DNA of 5,615 nt from an uncultured Verrucomicrobiota bacterium (GTDB lineage Bacteria; Verrucomicrobiota; Kiritimatiellia; RFP12; UBA1067), in the NCBI GenBank assembly GCA_945947925.1, contig CAMEZU010000127.1:1-5615 (forward strand), in the 5' to 3' direction. Of the stretch, positions 1 to 5,017 are shown piece by piece; within the stretch, counting starts at the first letter, position 1, and each line of letters opens with the position of its first letter. The notes under the pieces are model-generated. The model ran no database searches. It was not told the DNA's origin and saw only the letters and a program-made list of their open reading frames with translations. Made by a program: the position numbers and the translations under genes.

Positions 1-2
1 AG

Positions 3-1193
3 CTGCTGATGACCTCCGGCTTCGACCGCTACTTCCAGATCGCCCCCTGCTTCCGCGACGAGGCGGCGCGCGCCGACCGCTCGCCGGGCGAGTTCTACCA
101 GATGGACATCGAGATGTCCTACGCCACGCAGGACGAGATCTTCGCCGTCGTCGAGGACGTCGTCGGCAAGACGTTCAAGGAGTTCTCCACCTGGACGTGC
201 AACGCCGCCCCGTGGCCGCGCATCAAGTACCGCGACGCGATGATGACGTACGGCTCCGACAAGCCGGACCTCCGCAATCCGCTCAAGTGGATCAACATGA
301 GCGACTTCTTCGCGAAGGCCGACTTCAAGGCGTTCGCGGCGTGTGTCGCCAACGGCGGCCTCGTCAAGGGCCTGCTCGTCAAGGGCATCGTCGGCGTCGA
401 GACGCGCACGTGGTTCGACAAGCGCGAGGCGTTCGTGAAGGAGAACGGCGGCAAGGGCCTCGGCTACATCTCCTGGACGAAGGAAGGCGAGCTCAAGGGA
501 CCGATCGCGAAGTTCCTCAGCGCCGACCAGCTTGAGGAGATGAAAAAGCTCGTGGGCATGGAGCCGGGCGACGCGCTCTTCTTCATGGCGGCAGACGTCG
601 ACGAGTGCAACCGTCTCTCGGGTCTCGTCCGCACGAACATCGCGGACAACCTGACGAACGACATCCGCGAGCACAACTGCTACAAGTTCTGCTGGATCGT
701 CGACTTCCCGTTCTTCGAGAAGGACCCGGAGACGGGCAAGATCATCTTCTCGCACAACCCCTTCTCGATGCCGCAGGGCGGACTAGAGGCGCTCAACACG
801 AAGGATCCGCTCACGATTGAGGCGTATCAGTACGACGTCGTCTGTAACGGCATCGAGCTCTCCTCGGGCGCGATCCGCAACCATCAGGTCGAGGTCATGT
901 ACAAGGCGTTCGAAATCGCCGGTTACACAAAGGACGACGTCGTCAAGAAGTTCGGCGCCCTTCACCGTGCGTTCCAGTTCGGCGCGCCGCCGCACGGCGG
1001 CATCGCGCCAGGCGTTGACCGCATGGTGATGCTCCTCACCGACACGCCCAACATCCGCGAGGTGATCGCGTTCCCGATGAACCAGAAGGCGCAGGATCTC
1101 CTGATGGGCGCGCCGAACTACGTGACCGAGCAGCAGCTCCGTGAGCTTCACATCAAGATCCGCGGAACCGGCAGCGAGGTCGAAGCGAAGTGA
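3..1193 (+). CDS. aspS: Aspartyl-tRNA synthetase, 3' part (5' end outside window)
   Basis: Class II aminoacyl-tRNA synthetase that charges tRNA-Asp (or both tRNA-Asp and tRNA-Asn if non-discriminating) in the cytoplasm. The frame is open to the left edge; the codons before the Met at 9 continue the conserved '-LLM-SGFDRY' stretch, so that Met is internal. The N-terminal anticodon-binding OB domain and motif 1 are missing. Visible are motif 2 (CFRDE, about 48-62, then RADRSPGEFYQ), an inserted GAD-type domain (about 250-640), the active-site stretch with NGIELSSGAIRNH (about 847-885), and motif 3 with GGIAPGVDR (999-1022). The C-terminal signature FPMNQKAQDLLMGAP and LRELHI is complete. The GEFYQ and ELSSGAIRNH wording resembles the alphaproteobacterial-type AspRS rather than the E. 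coli type (from memory). About 396 residues are present of a usual 580-600. The stop overlaps the next gene by 4 bases. Confidence 0.96.
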   Translation: MLMTSGFDRYFQIAPCFRDEAARADRSPGEFYQMDIEMSYATQDEIFAVVEDVVGKTFKEFSTWTCNAAPWPRIKYRDAMMTYGSDKPDLRNPLKWINMSDFFAKADFKAFAACVANGGLVKGLLVKGIVGVETRTWFDKREAFVKENGGKGLGYISWTKEGELKGPIAKFLSADQLEEMKKLVGMEPGDALFFMAADVDECNRLSGLVRTNIADNLTNDIREHNCYKFCWIVDFPFFEKDPETGKIIFSHNPFSMPQGGLEALNTKDPLTIEAYQYDVVCNGIELSSGAIRNHQVEVMYKAFEIAGYTKDDVVKKFGALHRAFQFGAPPHGGIAPGVDRMVMLLTDTPNIREVIAFPMNQKAQDLLMGAPNYVTEQQLRELHIKIRGTGSEVEAK

Positions 1194-1696
1194 AGAATCT
1201 GAAGTTCACTCTTGGCGTGTGGCCGATCATCACCCTGATGACGGTCACACTCTGTTTTCTGACCCAGTGGCTGGCCGAGGCGTGCGGGATGGCGCTGCAT
1301 CCCCAGACCAACCTGGACGTCGTGCTGAAGCACGTCGGATGGAACGGAACGTTCTGCTGGCTCGTCTTCATGGTTGTCGTCGTGTCGCCGGCGCTCGAGG
1401 AGCTGATCTTCCGCCTGTTCCTCTTCAAGCTGCCGGGCTGGGGCTTCCCGTCGCTCGGCAAGGGCGCGGGGCTTGTCGTGACGGCGGCGGTGTCCTCGGC
1501 GCTCTTCTCGGCAGCGCACTACTACGAGAACGCCTGGCCGGACAACGCGTTCCTGGCGCTCTTCTTCTTCGGTCTCGCGCAGTGCTGGTTGTACCGCCGG
1601 ACCTCCGCGCTCTGGTGCGCGATCCTGAACCACGCCCTTTTCAACATCGTCAACCTGACGCTGCTCGTCTGCTTCCCCGCGATGGCCAAGGGATGA
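1190..1696 (+). CDS. CPBP-family intramembrane metalloprotease (Rce1/Abi-like), short form
   Basis: Predicted 168-residue integral membrane protein. All three signature motifs of the CPBP (Rce1-like, formerly Abi) family are intact: EExxxR at E70-E71-R75, FxxxH at F106-H110, and HxxxN at H148-N152. These form the metal-binding/catalytic centre of Rce1-type glutamyl proteases; bacterial members mostly have unknown substrates. Hydrophobic segments lie at about 8-28, 53-67, 93-109, 119-135 and 141-163. The protein is shorter than many relatives (commonly 200-300 residues), holding the catalytic core with one short leading helix. The start is GTG at 1190, overlapping the aspS stop as GTGA. A GAGG at 1176-1179, 10 bases upstream, is a suitable ribosome binding site and supports this start. 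Position between two translation-related genes suggests co-expression but does not identify a substrate. Confidence 0.85.
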   Translation: MKNLKFTLGVWPIITLMTVTLCFLTQWLAEACGMALHPQTNLDVVLKHVGWNGTFCWLVFMVVVVSPALEELIFRLFLFKLPGWGFPSLGKGAGLVVTAAVSSALFSAAHYYENAWPDNAFLALFFFGLAQCWLYRRTSALWCAILNHALFNIVNLTLLVCFPAMAKG

Positions 1697-2916
1697 AGGT
1701 CTGTTTCGAGACGTTCGGCTGCCGGTTGAGCCGTGCCGAGGCCTTGGAGGACGAGGCGAAGTACCTCGCGCGGGGATGGGAGCGGACGGAATCTCACGCC
1801 GACGCACAGCTGATCGTCGTCCGCGGCTGCAGCGTGACGGCGCGGGCCCAGAAGGACTGCGAGCGACTGATCGACCACATCAAGCGGAAGTATCCGTTCA
1901 AGCGCGTCCTCGTCACGGGTTGCCTGCCGTCCGCGGACAAGGGCTACACACTGCGCACAGGATCCGCGCAGCCCGGCACGGCAGGCGCCGAGACGGCTCC
2001 CCCGGTCCCGACGCGGACCGCCCGCGCGTACCTCAAGGTCCAGGACGGCTGCAGCGGTCTCTGCACGTTCTGCATCGTTCCGACCTTCCGAGGCACCTCC
2101 GTCTCGGTTCCCTTCGACGAGGTGCTGGACAAGGCGCGCCGGTTCATCGCTGCGGGGTACCGCGAAATCGTGGTGACGGGCTGCAACCTGTCCCTCTACG
2201 CATCCGGAGGGAAGCGGCTCCCCGAGCTCCTCGCCGCGCTGGCCGAGCTCGGGACGACCGAGCGGCCGCCCGTGCCGCGGCAGCCGCTCGACGGCTGTCG
2301 GATCAGGCTCGGCTCGCTGGAGCCGAGCCCCGTCGCTTCGGACGTCCTGAAGGTCATGGCCGCACATCCGAACATCTGCCGCTTTCTTCACATTCCCGTC
2401 CAGTCGGGATCGATGCGGATTCTCACGGCGATGCGGCGTCCGTACAAGGTCCAAGACGTCGACGCCCTGGTCCGCGAGGCCAGGGACCTCATGCCGGGCA
2501 TCGGAATCGGGTGCGACCTCATGACCGGATTTCCGGACGAGTCGGACATCGACCAGCTTGCGACACTGGGAATGATGCGGCGGCTCCTTTTCTCGAAAGC
2601 CCACGTCTTCCCGTACTCGGAACGCCCGGGCACGGTAGCCGCCGCCCTGCCCCATGCGGTTCCGAAGGAAATCCGCTCCGCCCGGGCCAGGGAGCTGGCG
2701 AAGATGGCGGACGGCGACCGCTCGCTTTTCGCGCGCCGGTTCAAGGGACGGGTCGTTGAGATTGTCGTCGAGGACGAGAAGACCGTCGCGGGATGGACGT
2801 CCGAATACCTCTGGTGCCGAGTCGGCGAGGCGCGCAAGGGCGTGAAGCGGAAGGACCTCGTGCGGATCCTCGTGCGCGAAGCCGAGGGACACCAGCTCGT
2901 CGGAGAGCTCGTCTGA
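1693..2916 (+). CDS. mtaB: MtaB/MiaB-family tRNA methylthiotransferase (radical SAM), with shortened N-terminal domain
   Basis: Radical SAM methylthiotransferase, most like MtaB, which converts t6A37 to ms2t6A37 in tRNAs reading ANN codons. The 407-residue protein has an N-terminal UPF0004 domain with three cluster cysteines (C10, C46, C77), a radical SAM domain with CxxxCxxC (C120, C124, C127; CSGLCTFC), the SLEP segment (208-211), HIPVQSGS, a TGFP stretch, PYSERPGT, and a C-terminal TRAM RNA-binding domain (about 350-407). The ATG at 1693 overlaps the previous stop as ATGA and begins the conserved F-TFGCRLS motif; the same frame is open further upstream, but that reads across the CPBP gene and is not coding. 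The C77-C120 gap is only 43 residues, against about 71 in Thermotoga MiaB (C79-C150), replaced by a Gly/Ala/Pro/Thr-rich linker. The three cysteines sit in altered contexts (GCRLSRAE, RGCSVTA, TGCLPSA), so the exact subfamily (MtaB versus MiaB or RimO) is less certain than the family. Confidence 0.88.
   Translation: MKVCFETFGCRLSRAEALEDEAKYLARGWERTESHADAQLIVVRGCSVTARAQKDCERLIDHIKRKYPFKRVLVTGCLPSADKGYTLRTGSAQPGTAGAETAPPVPTRTARAYLKVQDGCSGLCTFCIVPTFRGTSVSVPFDEVLDKARRFIAAGYREIVVTGCNLSLYASGGKRLPELLAALAELGTTERPPVPRQPLDGCRIRLGSLEPSPVASDVLKVMAAHPNICRFLHIPVQSGSMRILTAMRRPYKVQDVDALVREARDLMPGIGIGCDLMTGFPDESDIDQLATLGMMRRLLFSKAHVFPYSERPGTVAAALPHAVPKEIRSARARELAKMADGDRSLFARRFKGRVVEIVVEDEKTVAGWTSEYLWCRVGEARKGVKRKDLVRILVREAEGHQLVGELV
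2221..2253. repeat. Perfect 9-bp inverted repeat inside mtaB
   Basis: CCCGAGCTC at 2221-2229 and its exact reverse complement GAGCTCGGG at 2245-2253, with a 15-base loop. It lies in codons for Pro-Glu-Leu and Ala-Glu-Leu-Gly. No T-tract follows. GAG and CTC codons are mutually complementary, so this may be a by-product of codon use. Confidence 0.55.
2306..2329. repeat. Perfect 10-bp hairpin inside mtaB
   Basis: GGCTCGGCTC at 2306-2315 and its exact reverse complement GAGCCGAGCC at 2320-2329, with a GCTG loop of 4 bases. The stem is almost all G/C, so it should fold strongly in the mRNA. It covers the codons of the conserved SLEP segment in the radical SAM domain. No T-tract follows, so it is not an intrinsic terminator. 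Confidence 0.6.
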
Positions 2917-3611
2917 TGGCCGGCGAAACAACCAAGTGCGAGGCGATCTGCCTGCGCATCGTTCCCTGGTCGCGCACGAGCCACATCGTCACCTGGCTGA
3001 CGCCGACGGGCAAGGTGACGACCGTCGTCAAGGGCGCAGTCCGGCCGAAGAGCGCCTTCCTCGGACAGTACGACCTCAACTACCGATGCGAGATCGTCTA
3101 CTACCTGCGCGCGACGCGCGAGCTTCACGCGCTGCGCGACTGCGCGCCGGTGGACGGACGCGAGGCGCTGCGGGGAGACTACCGGAAGCTGCTGCTGGCC
3201 GAGCACTTCCGGCGCCTCGTCTTCGACCAGGCGCCGTCCGGTCCCGATGCCGGCGACTGGTTCGACCTGCTGGACGGGTCGCTGGCGCGACTCGTCGCAG
3301 CCTCAAACCTCCAGTCGGAGATGCTCGCCTTCGAACTCGCCGTGCTACGGCTCGCGGGACTGTCCCCGGAGCTGGAAGCGGAAAGCGGCGCGTTCGCCCT
3401 TCGCGGGGAACGAAAGATTCCCGTCACCCCCCAGGTGGCCCGTTGCCTGAAGTCCCCCCTTTTGATAAAATATCAGGACAGTCTTGCGGACGCGCTGCGC
3501 GTCATCGGCGTGTTCTACGCCTTCCACCTAGAAGGCGCGCCCGACACGCGGCGCTCGGTCCTGCAGATGATTTCAACAACAGAAGAAGGAAGAGGTATCA
3601 GAAATGGCTAA
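2916..3611 (+). CDS. recO: DNA repair protein RecO
   Basis: Recombination mediator that with RecR (and RecF) loads RecA onto SSB-coated single-stranded DNA at gaps, and can anneal complementary strands. The 231-residue protein has the RecO N-terminal OB-fold (about 8-80: strands EAICLRIVPW, HIVTWLTPTGKVTTVVKGAVRPKS, then the YDLNYRCEIVYY and RELHALRDC strands) followed by the helical C-terminal domain. Length is close to the usual 230-260. The C-terminal CxxC zinc-finger pairs found in many RecO proteins are absent; the stretch after LRLAGLSPELE goes straight to FALRGERK. The start chosen is ATG at 2916, sharing one base with the mtaB stop (TGATG), with GGAGAG at 2902-2907 as ribosome binding site; the frame is open upstream but overlaps mtaB. 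The last codons contain the next gene's Shine-Dalgarno and run 8 bases into it. Confidence 0.87.
   Translation: MAGETTKCEAICLRIVPWSRTSHIVTWLTPTGKVTTVVKGAVRPKSAFLGQYDLNYRCEIVYYLRATRELHALRDCAPVDGREALRGDYRKLLLAEHFRRLVFDQAPSGPDAGDWFDLLDGSLARLVAASNLQSEMLAFELAVLRLAGLSPELEAESGAFALRGERKIPVTPQVARCLKSPLLIKYQDSLADALRVIGVFYAFHLEGAPDTRRSVLQMISTTEEGRGIRNG
3443..3471 (+). promoter_or_regulatory. Candidate internal promoter in recO, for the downstream isomerase
   Basis: TTGCCT (-35, 3443-3448), a 17-base spacer, and TAAAAT (-10, 3466-3471) preceded by TG at 3463-3464, giving an extended -10 (TGaTAAAAT). It lies in a short AT-rich island (3460-3474) in otherwise GC-rich coding DNA. Transcription would begin near 3478, leaving about 125 bases before the isomerase start at 3604. 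Architecture matches the promoter at 4715-4743. Not proven. Confidence 0.45.
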
Positions 3612-4698
3612 GATGAATCTCATGACCGCTGCGCTCCTCGCCGCCGTCTCCACCGTCGGCTGCGGAGCCGACAGCCAGGCCGAGGCCGCCAAGGTCGAAA
3701 CGGCCGTCGTCGCGGCGGAAGCGGCCGCCGAAAAGGCGCCGGCCAAGGACCCGAACGAGGTCGCGATTTCCGTCAACGGCGAGAAGATGACGCGCGGCGA
3801 GATCGACGCCACCGTCAAGCAGATTGTCGCCACCTACGGCGCCGACGCCTCCGACGAGATGAAGGACGAGGCCGCCAAGCAGGTCGCCCAGCAGTTCATG
3901 GTCTCGACCGCCCTCCGCATGAAGGCCGAGAAGCTCGGCTTCACGGTGACCGACGCGGACCTCAAGGAGCAGCAGGAGGCGCTGATGAAGCGCTTCGCCG
4001 AGATGCCCAGCGCCCCGAAGACCTTCGACGAGCACCTTGCCAAGGATCCGCGCGGCCTTGAGAAGGCGCGCGCCGAGTTCAAGACCGGCGTGCTGATCGA
4101 AAAGATGCTCAAGGCCGAGGTCAATGCCAAGGTCGAGAAGCAGGACTTTACCGCCGAGGCGCAGAAGATGATCGACCAGATTACCAAGTCCAACGCCGAC
4201 GCGGAGAACAGCTCCGGCGACGCGCTCAAGAAGATCAACGAGCTGAAGGCCGAGCTCGAGAAGACGCCCGCAGCGGAAAAGGCCGCCAAGTTCGCGGAAC
4301 TCGCCAAGGCCAATTCGGCCTGCCCGTCCGGCAAGAAAGGCGGCGACCTCGGCGAATTCGGCCACGGCATGATGGTTCCCGAATTCGACAAGGCCGCGTT
4401 CGAACTCGAAGTCGGCCAGATTTCCGACGTCGTGAAGACCCAGTTCGGCTACCACCTCATCATGACGACGAAGAAGTCCGAGGACAAGGTTCAGGCGAGC
4501 CACATCCTGATCAAGGCCCAGACGCCGCAGCCCGTCCCGACTCTTGACGAGGTCAAGTCCTATCTGGCCAAGATGGAGTCCCGCAAGGCGACGCGCACCT
4601 TCATCATGTCCGTCGTGCAGGAAGCCGACATCAAGGCCGCCGACGATTTCAAGGTCATTCTCCCGTCTCCGGCCGCCCCGGCTCCGGCGGCGAAATAA
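3604..4698 (+). CDS. Secreted parvulin-type peptidyl-prolyl isomerase (PpiC/PrsA/SurA-like), apparently circularly permuted
   Basis: Predicted exported foldase/chaperone of 364 residues. The N terminus is a signal peptide (about 1-19) ending VSTVGC, so C20 may be lipid-modified, although Thr rather than Leu at the -3 position makes the lipobox weak. An Ala/Glu/Lys linker follows, then a SurA_N-like helical region opening with VAISVNGEKMTRGE (from 53). The parvulin core has FAELAKANSACPSG (C240 matches the active-site Cys of E. coli parvulin), GGDLGEFGHGMMVPEF (246-261), and FGYHLIM with the catalytic-type H284. The other conserved His motif, ASHILIK (H300), which normally opens the domain, comes 16 residues after H284. 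A helical segment and a Pro/Ala tail end the protein. ATG at 3604 overlaps recO by 8 bases and has GAGG at 3592-3595 as ribosome binding site. It may be driven both by the operon and by the promoter within recO. Confidence 0.9.
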   Translation: MAKMNLMTAALLAAVSTVGCGADSQAEAAKVETAVVAAEAAAEKAPAKDPNEVAISVNGEKMTRGEIDATVKQIVATYGADASDEMKDEAAKQVAQQFMVSTALRMKAEKLGFTVTDADLKEQQEALMKRFAEMPSAPKTFDEHLAKDPRGLEKARAEFKTGVLIEKMLKAEVNAKVEKQDFTAEAQKMIDQITKSNADAENSSGDALKKINELKAELEKTPAAEKAAKFAELAKANSACPSGKKGGDLGEFGHGMMVPEFDKAAFELEVGQISDVVKTQFGYHLIMTTKKSEDKVQASHILIKAQTPQPVPTLDEVKSYLAKMESRKATRTFIMSVVQEADIKAADDFKVILPSPAAPAPAAK

Positions 4699-4707
4699 AT
4701 CAACAAA

Positions 4708-4729
4708 TGGCGGGTTGAAATGCCCGCCA
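4708..4729. promoter_or_regulatory. Perfect inverted repeat overlapping the -35 box; possible operator
   Basis: TGGCGGG (4708-4714) and CCCGCCA (4723-4729) are exact reverse complements around an 8-base centre that contains the -35 hexamer TTGAAA. No T-tract follows on the plus strand, so it is a poor terminator for the isomerase gene. On the minus strand the right flank is T-rich (complement of 4693-4707), so it might stop antisense transcripts. A dyad centred on the -35 box is also a common place for a regulator to bind. Confidence 0.5.
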
Positions 4730-4743
4730 GGAAATGATATACT
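4715..4743 (+). promoter_or_regulatory. Sigma-70-type promoter of the small basic protein gene
   Basis: TTGAAA (-35, 4715-4720; five of six consensus bases), a 17-base spacer, and TATACT (-10, 4738-4743; five of six) with an upstream TG at 4735-4736 making an extended -10. Predicted start of transcription is near 4750, giving a leader of about 26 bases. This is the strongest promoter-like sequence in the window and fits a highly expressed gene. Confidence 0.75.
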
Positions 4744-4775
4744 ATTCATCCGTTGATTGAAAGGAAGAAAAGACA

Positions 4776-4931
4776 ATGAGCCAGCACGCATCTCTTAAGG
4801 GTTCCGGTAAGATTACCTCCAAGCGCAACGTCCTCAAGCGTTTCGAGCGCGTCAATCTGCTCCAGCAGCGTGGGCAGTGGAAGGAAGGCGACCGCGGACT
4901 CGGTCTGAAGAAGACCAAACCCGAGGCCTAA
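4776..4931 (+). CDS. Small basic protein of the Verrucomicrobia/Chlamydiae type (51 aa)
   Basis: A 51-residue, lysine/arginine-rich protein beginning MSQHASLKGSGK, with a core of TSKRNVLKRFERVNLL and a WKEG...GLKKTKPEA tail. This matches my memory of the PVC-restricted 'small basic protein' family (TIGR04137, Chlam_Ver_rRNA), whose role is unknown and may concern ribosomes or RNA. There is no signal peptide or membrane segment; the charge pattern (about 14 Lys/Arg against 5 Asp/Glu) suits RNA binding. AAGGAAG at 4761-4767, 8 bases before the ATG, is a good ribosome binding site. Codons such as CTT, GGT and CGT at its start differ from the C/G-ending codons of its neighbours, consistent with high expression. 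It has its own promoter and terminator, so it is a single-gene transcription unit. Family identity is recalled and was not searched. Confidence 0.85.
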   Translation: MSQHASLKGSGKITSKRNVLKRFERVNLLQQRGQWKEGDRGLGLKKTKPEA

Positions 4932-4946
4932 GAAGAACCCTTCTTC
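4932..4946 (+). other. Small hairpin just after the small basic protein stop
   Basis: GAAGAA (4932-4937), CCC loop, TTCTTC (4941-4946): a perfect 6-bp stem directly behind the stop codon. It is A/T-rich and weak, with no T-tract. It may protect the 3' end or be incidental. Confidence 0.3.
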
Positions 4947-4952
4947 CTCAGT

Positions 4953-4997
4953 AAAAGAAGCGTTCGACAACCGTCGGACGCCTCTTTTTCGTTTTTT
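4953..4997 (+). terminator. Intrinsic terminator, probably bidirectional, between convergent genes
   Basis: Stem GCGTTCGAC (4960-4968), loop AACC, stem GTCGGACGC (4973-4981); nine pairs including one G-U. Beyond a single A-C mismatch (4959/4982) pairing continues as AAAAGA (4953-4958) with TCTTTT (4983-4988). The right side carries T5 and T6 runs (4985-4989, 4992-4997) for plus-strand termination. The A-run at 4953-4956 gives a short T-run on the minus strand, so it can also serve the converging LRR gene that ends at 5018. Confidence 0.88.
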
Positions 4998-5017
4998 GGG
5001 GGTGTCTGGCGACGGAA

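Larger units (their letters stand above)
4698..4758. repeat. Outer 7-bp inverted repeat around the promoter
   Basis: AATCAAC at 4698-4704 and GTTGATT at 4752-4758 are exact reverse complements and enclose the inner hairpin and the whole promoter. The right arm would lie in the 5' leader of the small basic protein mRNA. Both arms are AT-rich and short, so chance is possible. Confidence 0.3.

Noticed and set aside
1141..1692. Upstream extension of the mtaB frame across the CPBP gene
   Set aside because: The extension is low-quality Arg/Ala/Pro-rich sequence, whereas the CPBP frame carries all its catalytic motifs and the mtaB homology starts exactly at the ATG at 1693.
2793..2915. Upstream extension of the recO frame into mtaB
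   Set aside because: It overlaps the TRAM domain of mtaB and is not RecO-like; ATG at 2916 has a proper ribosome binding site and begins the RecO domain.
1522..2931. Long minus-strand open frame (469 codons) opposite mtaB
   Set aside because: It has no recognisable motifs, is rich in Arg/Asp/Ala/Leu as expected from the complement of GC-biased codons, and lies opposite a well-supported gene.
4708..4729. Intrinsic terminator for the isomerase gene
   Set aside because: The hairpin is perfect but followed on the plus strand by GGAAATGATATAC with no T-run, and its loop is the -35 box of a good promoter; operator or antisense terminator is more likely.
3598..4791. Minus-strand open frame (397 codons) covering the whole isomerase gene
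   Set aside because: Its Leu/Gly/Arg/His-rich sequence is the antisense image of Lys/Glu/Ala codons in the isomerase; no family features, no sensible start signal.
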